Shown: in pieces, positions 1-8,766 of the stretch
Layout of the letters: each line of letters opens with the position of its first letter
How positions within the stretch are numbered: position 1 is the first letter of the stretch
Assembly (NCBI RefSeq): GCF_014172405.1
Contig: NZ_WNXC01000003.1
Location: forward strand, 62,001-126,000
Length of the DNA: 64,000 nucleotides
DNA from: Pedobacter gandavensis
GTDB lineage: Bacteria > Bacteroidota > Bacteroidia > Sphingobacteriales > Sphingobacteriaceae
Direction: 5' to 3'
Program-made: the position numbers and the translations under genes
The notes under the pieces: generated by a model
Databases searched by the model: none
Told to the model about the DNA's origin: nothing
Seen by the model: only the letters and a program-made list of their open reading frames with translations

Positions 1-1
1 T

Positions 2-526
2 GTTTTCTATGAAAAATTCTATTCGATGAAAGCTGCCAAAATGGGGCTAGATGAGCTAGGCAATGGTGATGTAGGGCTGGTTGATGACCTTGAAAATCTC
101 TTAGCTGAAATCCAACCAGACATGACCATCTTCTATCAATTGCTAAGTGATCTTCCAGAGGAGTTAAGCGATATTGAAGCTATTAACAGACATTTCAAAC
201 CTTCATTTTACCATAATTTATCGGAAATCCAACTGGAATTACTCCGTAAAAATATGACTACTTATCAGGAACGCCTCTCGAAAAATACGATTACAAGAAC
301 AGCTTCCAGATCAAAAATGAAAGCAAACAACCCGAGGTTTATTTTAAGAAATTACCTATTGTATGAAGCCATACAGGATTTAGAAAAGGGAGAAGATCAG
401 CTTTTCAGGAAACTCCAAAAAGCTTTAGAAACACCATATAGCAAGGAGCATGATGAGTTCTTCGCATTGAGACCGCAATGGGCGAATGAACAACCTGGTA
501 GCGCAACCTTATCCTGTAGTTCTTAG
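2..526 (+). CDS. selO: Protein adenylyltransferase SelO (YdiU/UPF0061), C-terminal part only
   Basis: The frame is open from base 2, so the gene begins left of the window and only about 174 C-terminal residues are visible. The in-frame ATG at 26 is internal. SelO is a pseudokinase-fold enzyme that transfers AMP from ATP to protein hydroxyl groups. The visible part fits its C-terminal region: a MKAAKMGL helix, a stretch NPRFILRNYLLYEAI, an acidic helix, ALRPQWA, and a terminal CSS. That C-terminal CSS is a family hallmark and corresponds to the selenocysteine end of animal SelO. The nucleotide-binding core lies outside the window. The gene converges on dgt, with a long hairpin between them. 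Family call is fairly sure; activity cannot be judged from this fragment. Confidence 0.85.
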   Translation, partial: VFYEKFYSMKAAKMGLDELGNGDVGLVDDLENLLAEIQPDMTIFYQLLSDLPEELSDIEAINRHFKPSFYHNLSEIQLELLRKNMTTYQERLSKNTITRTASRSKMKANNPRFILRNYLLYEAIQDLEKGEDQLFRKLQKALETPYSKEHDEFFALRPQWANEQPGSATLSCSS

Positions 527-552
527 TAGTTCATTCTATTCAACAGATTAAC

Positions 553-591
553 ACATTACTCCCAGAATAGTCCAAATTCTGGGAGTAATGT
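553..591. terminator. Long perfect hairpin between convergent selO and dgt
   Basis: A 16-bp perfect stem (553-568 with 576-591) closes a 7-nt loop. It sits between two convergent stop codons, so it can serve both strands. Neither side carries a clean T-tract, so it is an atypical intrinsic terminator or an mRNA-end stabiliser. Confidence 0.6.
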
Positions 592-615
592 CAAATATCA
601 GAGCGATAATTTTCA

Positions 616-1959
616 TTAACTCATAGAGGGAAAAGAAATTCCTTTGATCTTTCTAAACAATTCCACAGCATAAATATCTGTCATACCCGAGATAAAATCC
701 AATACACTTTGAATCTTGGTATAAGTATCTGTTTCCTGGGTCAAAAACTGCTTAGGAATTAATTCCACTAATTTCTTATGGTATTTAGATTCGTTCTGCA
801 AATAAGCAGGAATAAACTCTTCCAGCAAACCACCCATTACCTGATAACCGGCTACCTCTATCTGAACCACTGAGGAATAATTGTAAATCTTTTTATAGGA
901 AATCCTTTCAATCTCTTTCATCACAGCAAGGAAGGGTTCTTCAATTGCATCCATCAAGCTTTGGTTAAAATCACCATTTAAAATAGCTTCCTGCTGTTCA
1001 TAAAATACATTTGAGCATAGGCCGATCAGGGTGCTAATTGATTTGGCCCTCATCAGCGTGATTTTTGCATCATCATCTTCTATGGTTGCTAAACGTGCAG
1101 GCAATTTAGGGTCATTACACAAAGGTATTAATAGCGTTTCTACTTCTGTATAAGAAAGGATCTTTAGTCGGTGGGCATCTTCCAGGTCGATAATGTTATA
1201 GCAGATGTCATCAGCGGCCTCCACCAGATAGACCAGTGGGTGTCGCTTATAAACCATTGGTTCGTCTTGCACTTTTATCAATTCCATCTCCATCGCAATC
1301 TTTTCGAAACCACTTTGTTCAGATTGAAAGAAACCATATTTTTTCGTGTAGATATTCGCTTTGTTGTGTCCGGAAAGCGAAGCACAAGGGTATTTGGCGA
1401 TTGCCGCGAGTGTGGCATAAGTAAGCGCAAAGCCTCCGGTACCTTTTCCAGCAAATGGATGGGTAAGAATCCGCAGCGCATTGGCATTCCCTTCAAAATT
1501 AATCAGGTCTTCCCACTCTGCCTTATTCACTTGCACCTCATATGCTTTACCAGCACCATTGGTAAAATAATGAGAAATAGCAGCTTCTCCGGAATGACCA
1601 AAAGCTGGGTTTCCTAAATCATGTGCAAGACAAGCGGAGGCTATAATGTTCCCTATTTCGCAAAGTAAAGGGCAAGTTTCGTCTACATTGGCATCTTCTG
1701 CTTTGATCCTATTATAGAAGATAGTTCCTAGGGAGCGGCCTACACTCGCCACTTCCAGACTATGCGTTAGCCTGTTGTGTACAAACACACTTCCAGGAAG
1801 CGGGAATACCTGCGTCTTATTCTGCAACCTACGGAAGGGTGAAGAAAATATAATTCTGTCATAATCTCTTTGAAATTCTGACCTTGCTTCCTTTTGATTT
1901 CCAGCAAATCTATCTTCATTTCCCCAGCGTTTTGCTGATAATAATTTTTCCCAGTTCAT
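616..1959 (-). CDS. dgt: Deoxyguanosinetriphosphate triphosphohydrolase (dGTPase), HD family
   Basis: This cytosolic enzyme would hydrolyse dGTP (possibly other dNTPs) to the nucleoside and tripolyphosphate, adjusting dNTP pools. The 447 residues match the usual dGTPase length. The HD metal site is visible: His in NRLTHSLEV (about residue 66), the His-Asp pair in AHDLGNPAFGHSGE (113-114), and the later Asp in AADDICYNI. The N-terminal YDRIIFSSPFRRLQNKTQVF block is also characteristic. The ATG at 1959 is chosen; a Bacteroidota -7 box lies about 45 bp upstream. Divergent from the OmpA-like gene and convergent with selO. Substrate preference cannot be read from the sequence. Confidence 0.92.
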   Translation of the reverse strand: MNWEKLLSAKRWGNEDRFAGNQKEARSEFQRDYDRIIFSSPFRRLQNKTQVFPLPGSVFVHNRLTHSLEVASVGRSLGTIFYNRIKAEDANVDETCPLLCEIGNIIASACLAHDLGNPAFGHSGEAAISHYFTNGAGKAYEVQVNKAEWEDLINFEGNANALRILTHPFAGKGTGGFALTYATLAAIAKYPCASLSGHNKANIYTKKYGFFQSEQSGFEKIAMEMELIKVQDEPMVYKRHPLVYLVEAADDICYNIIDLEDAHRLKILSYTEVETLLIPLCNDPKLPARLATIEDDDAKITLMRAKSISTLIGLCSNVFYEQQEAILNGDFNQSLMDAIEEPFLAVMKEIERISYKKIYNYSSVVQIEVAGYQVMGGLLEEFIPAYLQNESKYHKKLVELIPKQFLTQETDTYTKIQSVLDFISGMTDIYAVELFRKIKGISFPSMS

Positions 1960-2002
1960 ATCATGGATTAAATCGTTAATTTCTTTTTCCTTAAACTTGA
2001 TA

Positions 2003-2010
2003 CAAAGGTA
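2003..2010 (-). promoter_or_regulatory. Putative -7 promoter element for dgt
   Basis: TACCTTTG on the minus strand matches the Bacteroidota -7 consensus TAnnTTTG. No clear -33 TTG was found at 19-21 nt. Predicted leader is about 40 nt. Confidence 0.45.
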
Positions 2011-2062
2011 AAGGATTAATGGTCTGATTAATGGCTATATTTACGGTTAATTTAGTTTCTTA

Positions 2063-2581
2063 ATGACACACAGAACAAACCTAATTTTAGCTTTATTGCT
2101 TACCGTTACCCTTTCTTGCAAGACAAAAAAGACGATCGTAACTACTCCAGCTCCAGTATCGCAGACTTCTGATAAAGACCTGGATAAAATGAAAAAAGAT
2201 TTACCGGATGATCAGATTGAACGTACTGACAAAGGGATCAAATTTACCTTTGGTTCGGAAGTGCTATTCCCGACCAACTCTTCTTACTTAAGTGAAGCGG
2301 CAAAAAAAAGAATTACAGCTGTAGCTAATGTGATCAAGGACGAGCAGGCGAATAACATCCTGATTGAAGGTCATTCCGATAAAACAGGAACTGCAACTTA
2401 TAACAAATGGTTGTCTGAAAAACGCGCTGCATCTGTAAAAAACTTCTTGGTAAGTCAGGGAATCCCTGCAAACAAGATTAAAACGGCAGGCCTTGGCGAC
2501 ACGAAACCTGTAGCCGATAACAAAACACCAGAAGGAAGATTAAAAAACCGAAGGGTAGAAATCAACCTGTTAAAATCATAA
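2063..2581 (+). CDS. OmpA-family outer-membrane lipoprotein
   Basis: A 172-residue lipoprotein: a short hydrophobic signal ends in a lipobox with Cys at about residue 19 (TLSC), followed by a K/T/P-rich linker and an OmpA C-terminal domain (about 60-170). The domain shows the peptidoglycan-binding signature, with GHSDKTGTATYNKWLSEKRA, then AGLGDTKPVADNKTPEGR and NRRVEI; the Asp and Arg that grip diaminopimelate are present. It should tether the outer membrane to peptidoglycan from the periplasmic side, like Pal. No beta-barrel and no Tol genes are adjacent, so the specific role is unknown. It reads away from dgt and stands alone before a GC-rich hairpin. Confidence 0.85.
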   Translation: MTHRTNLILALLLTVTLSCKTKKTIVTTPAPVSQTSDKDLDKMKKDLPDDQIERTDKGIKFTFGSEVLFPTNSSYLSEAAKKRITAVANVIKDEQANNILIEGHSDKTGTATYNKWLSEKRAASVKNFLVSQGIPANKIKTAGLGDTKPVADNKTPEGRLKNRRVEINLLKS

Positions 2582-2608
2582 GATCCTCCTGGATCCTCAA
2601 CACCTTCC

Positions 2609-2630
2609 GCCGGGGGAATTCTCCCCCGGC
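2609..2630. terminator. GC-rich hairpin after the OmpA-like gene
   Basis: A 9-bp perfect stem (GCCGGGGGA with TCCCCCGGC) around a 4-nt loop, 28 nt after the stop codon. It is very stable, but no T-tract follows on the plus strand, so Rho-independent termination is only probable. Confidence 0.5.
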
Positions 2631-2772
2631 TCCCAATTCACCAAAAAACATCTTCCTTATTCCCCTGAATACTTTAAGTTTACGGCTAGCACAAGGTGTT
2701 TTTCAATTTTCAAACGTTTTGTTAAAACATTTGGATTATTGATAATATGTTTATAGTTTTAAGGTAAGGAAC

Positions 2773-3375
2773 ATGAGTAAGAAAGAACTGGTAAAACAAA
2801 AGATCGGAAGATCGGCCATGCAATGCTTTGCAAAATTCGGATTAGACAAGACTACGCTAGACGATATTGCTCAGGCAGTTGGGCTAAATAAAGCATCGCT
2901 ATATTATTATTACAAGAACAAAGAGGATATTTTCATTGAAGTGGCACTCAAAGAAGGAGAAGATTTCATCAACTCTTTACAGGAGACTACAGTACTTAAG
3001 GAAGGGATAGAAAACCGGATTGCTTTTTACCTGGAATCAAGGTTTAACTATTACAAGAATGTTTTAAATATGAACCGTGTATCTGTGGATACACTGAATA
3101 AAATCTTACCTCGTTTCTTTGAATTGTATAATGCCCTGATGAAAAGGGAAAAAATATTTGTTACACAATTGTTGGGGAAGGCCGTAGCAGATGGCGAGGT
3201 AGAAATGACGGATTTGGAAAATACAGCTTCTGTATTGATCAACCTTACCGATGCCTTAAAACACAGTGTGGAGCAACAGGCGATTTTAAAGGGGGAAACG
3301 GAAATTGACTATACACAGAGTCTCCAGGATATTAAGTTTCTGGTTTCGCTGATATTTAAAGGGATAAAAAAATAG
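2773..3375 (+). CDS. TetR/AcrR-family transcriptional regulator
   Basis: A 200-residue one-component regulator. The N-terminal helix-turn-helix is clear: GRSAMQCFAKFGLDKTTLDDIAQAVGL followed by NKASLYYYYKNKEDIF (about residues 12-50), with the usual YYYYKNKEDI recognition helix end. The rest is an all-helical ligand-binding/dimerisation domain of unknown specificity. It lies 118 bp upstream of a TonB-dependent receptor on the same strand, and a palindrome lies in that gap, so local control of the receptor, beta-helix and cytochrome genes is the simplest inference. The effector cannot be predicted. Confidence 0.88.
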   Translation: MSKKELVKQKIGRSAMQCFAKFGLDKTTLDDIAQAVGLNKASLYYYYKNKEDIFIEVALKEGEDFINSLQETTVLKEGIENRIAFYLESRFNYYKNVLNMNRVSVDTLNKILPRFFELYNALMKREKIFVTQLLGKAVADGEVEMTDLENTASVLINLTDALKHSVEQQAILKGETEIDYTQSLQDIKFLVSLIFKGIKK

Positions 3376-3440
3376 AACAGCTCTAAAACAAGTTCATCAA
3401 GATTAACGCTGATCAACATGGGAGGTTCTATTTGAGTATG

Positions 3441-3452
3441 GGTGCTTGCACC
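3441..3452. promoter_or_regulatory. Perfect palindrome upstream of the TonB receptor, candidate TetR operator
   Basis: GGTGC-TT-GCACC is a perfect 12-nt inverted repeat 42 nt before the receptor ATG. Allowing one bulged G, the flanking ATG and CAT extend it. It lies directly downstream of the tetR gene. Binding is inference. Confidence 0.35.
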
Positions 3453-3493
3453 GCATTACGTTGACTTTTTAAGACAAACAAAACCAACCAAAT

Positions 3494-6247
3494 ATGAACA
3501 AGATCATGTTACTCAGCCTGATGCTTTATTTCTTTATGCCTGATTCCGTCAGGGCACAAGGCCTGATCAAAGGGAGCATTAACAACAATGTGACAAAGGA
3601 GGCTGCATACGCGGTTTCCGTGCGCATCAAAAACGGTACTGAAGGCACTTACAGTGACGACCGGGGAAGATTTCAACTGAAGACTTCTAAAAAACTGCCC
3701 CTTACCTTACTCATTTCCTCCATAGGTTATGAGCCCAAGGAAATAACTGTTCAAAGTTTTTCTGAAAATCTGGAAATCAATCTCGAACCCGCTTCGATGC
3801 TGGGACAGGAAGTGGTAGTTTCTGCCAGCAGAACGGTGCAAAAGAAGCTGGCCTCCCCCGTTACTATTGAGCAAATCAGTAGTAAAGACATCGTCAATTC
3901 CCCGCAACTAAATTATATGGATATGATTCAAGGCCTGAAAGGCGTGGATGTAACGGTATCCAGTATCGGTTTTACCAGTATCTCTACCAGGGGATTTAAT
4001 ACCAGTGGCAACACGAACTTCACGCAGATTGTAGATGGCATGGATAATCAGGCGCCAGGTCTGAATTTCCCATTAGGTTCTGCGATTAGTTTAACTCAAT
4101 TGGATGTAGACAATATCGAAGTCCTTTCTGGTGCTTCTTCTGCTCTTTATGGATCCAGGGGATTGAATGGCACGATGGTGATGACGGGGAAGAATCCTTT
4201 TAAATATCAGGGCCTAAGTGTACTCGTTACTCAGGGGGTAAACCATCTGAATGGTAAAAACAATGGAGACCCCGTTCCTGCATCTCCTTATTATGACTGG
4301 GCATTACGCTATGCAAAGAAAGTAAATGAAAAGTTTGCATTTAAGGTGAATATGCAATATACACAGGCAAAAGATTGGGTAGCCAACAATATGGACAATA
4401 AAAATGGCCCGGGTAATGCATTGACAGACCCCAATTATGATGGGGTCAATATGTATGGGAGTGCCACCAATACAAACATTAACCCATTTCTTGAAGCTGC
4501 ATTAGCAGGCAATCCTGATCTTGCGCCATTAATCGAACCGCTGCTGGCCAAACCAAATTATGTAGCCAGAACTGGCTATCCTGAATACGGGTATCTGGAT
4601 AACAAAGCCAAACTTTTTAAAGCCAATGCAGAATTAAGATATAAGTTCAATCCAAAATTAGAAGGGATTCTTTCTGGCACCTATGGTACCGGAAACATCG
4701 TATATACTAATGATACCCGTTATCAATTGAAAAACTTTAAAGTTGGTCAGTATCGTGCAGAACTGAAAAGTGACAACTGGTTTGTACGTGCCTATACGAC
4801 CTCAGAAAACTCAGGCAACACCGTTATTGCAGGTCCTACGGCACAGTTAATCAATGAAGCCTGGAAGGTTAGTTATGATGGAGCGATGGGGGGATGGTAC
4901 CCGCAATATACAGAAGGACTGATAACCGCTCTTGCTGGCGGCGCGTCTATGATAGATGCCAATCTTGCAGCTCGTGCACTTGCCGACCAAGGACGTCCTC
5001 TACAAGGATCAGCCCGTTTTAATCACCTGAAAGATAGTATTTCCGGCACCCCAATTTCTGAAGGAGGAACCTTGTTTTTAGACCGCAGCAAATTGTACAA
5101 TGCGGAAGCACAGTATAATTTTGCAGAAGAGATCAAGTTCATGAGTGTGATTGCTGGTGTGAACTGGCGTTTATATAGCCTAAACAGTAAAAACACGCTT
5201 TTCCCAGATAAGAACAAGCCGATTAATGTAAAAGAATACAGTGCTTATGTGCAACTGGCGAAAAAAGTAATGGATGATAAACTGAGCTTAAGTACCTCCT
5301 TCCGTTATGATAAAAATACCTTATTCTCTGATCCGAAAATAACTTCGAGAGCATCAATGGTATATGAGGTTGCAAAAGAAAACTTCATTCGCTTCTCTTA
5401 CCAAAATGCTTATAGCTTCCCTTCCAATATCCAAGCTTTACAAAGCACTTTGAATGGCATGAACAGTTACTCGTCTGGAGGCTCCGCTTTGCTGCTGAAT
5501 GGTACTTATGAATTTGACAAATACCCTCCTTACACTTTGGAAAGTGTAAATAAATATCGGGAAACCGGTGATGCAACTGTGCTGGAGCGCTTCAAATACA
5601 ACGACATTAAACCACAATCTGTGAATGCCTTTGAGTTGGGATATGCCGCGCTGATTGGTAAGCGAGTGATCTTTGATGTATTGGGTTACTTTTCAACCTG
5701 GAAAAACTTCATCGGCTATGCCAATGTAGCGAATACACCGGGTACTGATGATGTAAATGCTTTTAAAGACCAAAGCACCTATTCCGTATATAATATCGCT
5801 TTTAATGGTGGCCAAACTGTAAATACTTATGGTTATGCCGCAAGCTTAAGCGTAGACCTTGGCTATAATTTTCTAACTAAAGTAAATTATTTCTCTGATC
5901 ACCTTAAGAACAAAAACAATAGCCAGGTGAACAATTTCAATACCCCAAGCTACCATGTGAATCTGGAATTTGGCAATAGTGGTTTTGGCAAGAAACAAGT
6001 ATGGTCTTTCAATACCAGTCTTCGTTATAAACCAGGCTATTTATACGTGGTTTCTGGAGGTCTGGCAAAAGGTACTGTACCTAGCTCGGCAGTAATTGAT
6101 GCTCAAATCAGTTACAAATTAATCAAAGCCCGTTCAGGTATCAGATTAGGCGCAACCAATATCACCAATAAATACTATTCTACTGGTATTGCTAATCCGA
6201 ATATCGGAGCCGTTTATTATGTGACGTATGCTTACAACATTTTTTAA
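3494..6247 (+). CDS. TonB-dependent outer-membrane receptor with carboxypeptidase-regulatory-like domain
   Basis: A 917-residue TonB-dependent receptor. A signal peptide ends near residue 22 (VRAQG). A CarboxypepD_reg-like domain (about 24-95; GLIKGSINNN, DDRGRFQLKT, SSIGYEPKEI) is followed by a TonB-box-like stretch (QEVVVSASR), the plug (about 110-235; TRGFNTSGN, SGASSALYGSRGLNGTMVM) and a long 22-strand-type barrel ending in aromatic YNIF. It lacks the STN domain of transducer-type receptors, so direct sigma/anti-sigma signalling is unlikely. No SusD follows; instead a beta-helix lipoprotein starts 22 bp later, then a diheme cytochrome, so this is not a standard SusC/D pair. The substrate is unknown; the partner genes suggest a ligand that is bound or oxidised at the cell surface or in the periplasm. 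Confidence 0.9.
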   Translation: MNKIMLLSLMLYFFMPDSVRAQGLIKGSINNNVTKEAAYAVSVRIKNGTEGTYSDDRGRFQLKTSKKLPLTLLISSIGYEPKEITVQSFSENLEINLEPASMLGQEVVVSASRTVQKKLASPVTIEQISSKDIVNSPQLNYMDMIQGLKGVDVTVSSIGFTSISTRGFNTSGNTNFTQIVDGMDNQAPGLNFPLGSAISLTQLDVDNIEVLSGASSALYGSRGLNGTMVMTGKNPFKYQGLSVLVTQGVNHLNGKNNGDPVPASPYYDWALRYAKKVNEKFAFKVNMQYTQAKDWVANNMDNKNGPGNALTDPNYDGVNMYGSATNTNINPFLEAALAGNPDLAPLIEPLLAKPNYVARTGYPEYGYLDNKAKLFKANAELRYKFNPKLEGILSGTYGTGNIVYTNDTRYQLKNFKVGQYRAELKSDNWFVRAYTTSENSGNTVIAGPTAQLINEAWKVSYDGAMGGWYPQYTEGLITALAGGASMIDANLAARALADQGRPLQGSARFNHLKDSISGTPISEGGTLFLDRSKLYNAEAQYNFAEEIKFMSVIAGVNWRLYSLNSKNTLFPDKNKPINVKEYSAYVQLAKKVMDDKLSLSTSFRYDKNTLFSDPKITSRASMVYEVAKENFIRFSYQNAYSFPSNIQALQSTLNGMNSYSSGGSALLLNGTYEFDKYPPYTLESVNKYRETGDATVLERFKYNDIKPQSVNAFELGYAALIGKRVIFDVLGYFSTWKNFIGYANVANTPGTDDVNAFKDQSTYSVYNIAFNGGQTVNTYGYAASLSVDLGYNFLTKVNYFSDHLKNKNNSQVNNFNTPSYHVNLEFGNSGFGKKQVWSFNTSLRYKPGYLYVVSGGLAKGTVPSSAVIDAQISYKLIKARSGIRLGATNITNKYYSTGIANPNIGAVYYVTYAYNIF

Positions 6248-6269
6248 TCGCTAAACACAAAAACCAAAT

Positions 6270-7553
6270 ATGAAACAATCTATCCGCGCGGTACTCCTCT
6301 TACTCCTGGCTTCCGGAGTTTGGGCCTCCTGCACTCAAAAAGCAGGCCCGCAGAACCAGTACAAAACCATGCTCACTTTTAATCCGGGAGAAGAAGCTAA
6401 AATCGAAGAAGCATTTTTATCCCTGAAAGATAGCACCAGTATTATGCTGAAAGCTGGCAATTACAAGTTTGACAACCTGAGCATTGCACAGGTCAACCAT
6501 ATTTTAATTCAGGGAGAAGGCCATGATAAAACGATCCTTGATTTCTCTAGCCAGAGTCAGGGTGGTGAAGGGATCCGGGTAACAGATGTGAAAGGCTTTA
6601 CCATTGAGGCAATGACCATTAAGGATTCCAAAGGAGACCTTTTGAAAATCAACAAAAGCCGCGATGTAACCGTGAACAACCTTCATGCGGTTTGGAGCAA
6701 AGCAGATTCTACGAGCGGTGGCTATGCCATCTACCCGGTTATGTGCAAAAATGTGCTGATTCAAAACTGCTATACAGAGGGGTCTTCTGATGCAGGTATT
6801 TATGTGGGTCAAACCGATAGTGCTATCGTTAGAAAATGTAAAGCCGCAAAAAATGTTGCTGGTTGTGAAATCGAGAACACCTCCAATGCACAGGTTTATG
6901 ACAACGAGTTTTATAACAACACTGCCGGTTTCTTAATTTTTGACTTACCAGACCTTTCAAAAAGAGGTGGTCATGTGAAGGTATACAACAATTATATCCA
7001 TGATAATAATTTCAGGAATTTCGCAAAATCGGGAAGTTTTGGAACCACATGGGGTGTAGGAAATGCATCACCTGGCAGTGGGATTATCATCCTGGCCGCT
7101 TCAGATATTGAAATTTACAACAACAAAATCATCAATAACAATACATCTTCTATTACCATTGCATCCGGTTTTGCTGTAGATGAGAAAGCAGGAGAAAAAA
7201 TTAATGCGAACTACTCTCCTATTCCTAAAAATGTTAATATCCATGACAATACGATAGAAATGGGTCCGGAATTTCCTAAACCAGCATATGAGCATCGTAT
7301 TGGTCAGCTGTTGGTTGCTACCGAGGCTAAACTAAATGAGTTAGATCCTGCACGCAAAAACAAAAGGATCCCATTGATCATGTATGATGGCATTACCAGC
7401 AACATCCTGACTAAAGGAACCGCGCTTAACCCAGATTCCATCTGCATCAAACAGCCGGGAGACAATGTTTTTGTGAATGCAGACTTCCTAAATATTGCCA
7501 ACGCAGCAAAATGGAAACCCAATACAAATTTCAGCCCATTCCAATGTAAATAA
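6270..7553 (+). CDS. Parallel beta-helix repeat lipoprotein (TIGR03805-like)
   Basis: A 427-residue protein. An N-terminal hydrophobic signal ends at Cys21 (WASC), so it is probably a lipoprotein, although Trp at -3 of the lipobox is unusual. The body is a right-handed parallel beta-helix of short repeated turns rich in I/V and N, such as VTVNNLHAVW, VLIQNCYTEGSSDAGIYVG, CEIENTSNAQVYDNEFYNN and IEIYNNKIINNN. This resembles the TIGR03805 family, which recurs as a neighbour of the diheme cytochrome family TIGR03806, exactly as here, where the next ATG follows after 3 nt. No catalytic residues of polysaccharide lyases were recognised. A ligand-binding surface scaffold is as likely as an enzyme. 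Function of the pair is unknown. Confidence 0.8.
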   Translation: MKQSIRAVLLLLLASGVWASCTQKAGPQNQYKTMLTFNPGEEAKIEEAFLSLKDSTSIMLKAGNYKFDNLSIAQVNHILIQGEGHDKTILDFSSQSQGGEGIRVTDVKGFTIEAMTIKDSKGDLLKINKSRDVTVNNLHAVWSKADSTSGGYAIYPVMCKNVLIQNCYTEGSSDAGIYVGQTDSAIVRKCKAAKNVAGCEIENTSNAQVYDNEFYNNTAGFLIFDLPDLSKRGGHVKVYNNYIHDNNFRNFAKSGSFGTTWGVGNASPGSGIIILAASDIEIYNNKIINNNTSSITIASGFAVDEKAGEKINANYSPIPKNVNIHDNTIEMGPEFPKPAYEHRIGQLLVATEAKLNELDPARKNKRIPLIMYDGITSNILTKGTALNPDSICIKQPGDNVFVNADFLNIANAAKWKPNTNFSPFQCK

Positions 7554-7556
7554 CTA

Positions 7557-8630
7557 ATGCGAAAGACCTATATTTTTGGCTCCCTAATCCTGTTCAGCAT
7601 CTTCCTATCGGTGCTGACAGAGCAGGGATGCAAAAACAAAACAACCACAACCACCGCAGCAGCAGATTTCCAGTTTAAAGAGAAGTTGTCTGATTACGGA
7701 TTTTTTAAAGGCAAGTTGACTAATTTGAAGCCGGATTCTGGTATCATTCACTATGAGTTGACGACACCTTTGTTTACGGACTATGCGGTTAAAGATCGTT
7801 TCATTGTCTTGCCTAAAGGTGCCAAAATCAAGTATACGGAAGATGGAGCACTGGATTTTCCAGACTCTACAATTATCGTAAAAAACTTCGCTTATACCAA
7901 TGTGGCACATGAAAAGATCATGATTGAAACCAGATTGCTGGTGAAAGACCCAAAAGATAAGAACTGGAAGGTGATGAATTATTTGTGGAATAAAGAGCAG
8001 ACAGATGCGTTAAAACACATTACCGGAGCAAAGGTTCCCATCACTTTATTAGATGACCAAGGGAAGAAATATTTCACCAATTATCAGGTTCCAAATACCA
8101 ATGATTGTAAACGTTGTCACATTAAGGATGGTGTATTAACTCCAATTGGTCCAAAAGCCAGAAATTTGAATTTCAATATTCCCGGACAAAAAGAAAACCA
8201 ATTGAGTCAATGGGCTGCTCATAAACAATTAACGGGCTTACCAGAGCTGAGTAAAGTACATCAATTACCGGTGTGGACAGACACCAAGAACTTTAGTTTA
8301 GACCAAAGAGCAAGGGCATACTTGGACATCAACTGCGCACATTGCCACACTAAGGGTGGTGATGCTTATAATACCGGCCTTTTTCTGGATTATACCGAGC
8401 AGAACCCGGATCATTTGGGCTTAAAAAAAGCGCCAGTATCTGCTGGTGGTGGTGCAGGTGGTTTGGACTATGATATTATACCAGGAAATGCAGATCAGTC
8501 GATTCTCTATTACCGCATGAACAGTACAGAACCGGGAACGGCCATGCCGGAACTTGCCCGTACCTTAACCCACAAAGAAGGGGTTCGTTTAATCAGAGAT
8601 TGGATCAACAGTTTACCAAAAACCAAATAA
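7557..8630 (+). CDS. Diheme c-type cytochrome lipoprotein (SO2930/TIGR03806-like)
   Basis: A 357-residue exported protein. A hydrophobic N-terminus ends in QGC (Cys25), a weak lipobox, then a Thr/Lys linker. Two covalent haem sites are explicit: CKRCH at 184-188 and CAHCH at 260-264. The stretch NTNDCKRCH and the later PGNADQSILYYRMNSTEPGTAMPEL carry a candidate axial Met (TAMPE). The N-terminal half has no haem motif and looks beta-rich. This layout fits the SO2930-type diheme cytochrome family. It is probably co-translated with the beta-helix gene (3-nt gap) and ends in a terminator. It should pass or accept electrons on the periplasmic side or on the outer membrane. Partner and substrate are unknown. 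Cytochrome maturation genes are not in the window. Confidence 0.85.
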   Translation: MRKTYIFGSLILFSIFLSVLTEQGCKNKTTTTTAAADFQFKEKLSDYGFFKGKLTNLKPDSGIIHYELTTPLFTDYAVKDRFIVLPKGAKIKYTEDGALDFPDSTIIVKNFAYTNVAHEKIMIETRLLVKDPKDKNWKVMNYLWNKEQTDALKHITGAKVPITLLDDQGKKYFTNYQVPNTNDCKRCHIKDGVLTPIGPKARNLNFNIPGQKENQLSQWAAHKQLTGLPELSKVHQLPVWTDTKNFSLDQRARAYLDINCAHCHTKGGDAYNTGLFLDYTEQNPDHLGLKKAPVSAGGGAGGLDYDIIPGNADQSILYYRMNSTEPGTAMPELARTLTHKEGVRLIRDWINSLPKTK

Positions 8631-8633
8631 AAA

Positions 8634-8670
8634 ACAAAAGCCCTGACATCCATCGGGGCTTTTGTATCAA
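8634..8670 (+). terminator. Rho-independent terminator after the cytochrome gene
   Basis: A 10-bp perfect stem (8634-8643 with 8656-8665) with a 12-nt loop just after the cytochrome stop codon; the right arm contains TTTT. It closes the receptor, beta-helix and cytochrome unit. Confidence 0.8.
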
Positions 8671-8766
8671 CTAAACCTAAACTTATAAATACTAACCAAA
8701 TATTTATAGCGCAAAACTAAGGTTGCATTGTAAAGTTCAGGTTAAGGATATATGATCTATAAAGTT

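Noticed and set aside
26..28. ATG as the start of the first gene
   Set aside because: The frame is open upstream to the window edge and the upstream residues fit SelO, so it is an internal Met.
1171..1617. Plus-strand open frame inside dgt, and similar frames inside other genes
   Set aside because: Shadow of a real gene on the other strand, without domain, promoter or codon support.
3468..3473. TTGACT near the TonB receptor start as an E. coli-type -35
   Set aside because: Bacteroidota housekeeping promoters do not use this element, and no matching partner is present.
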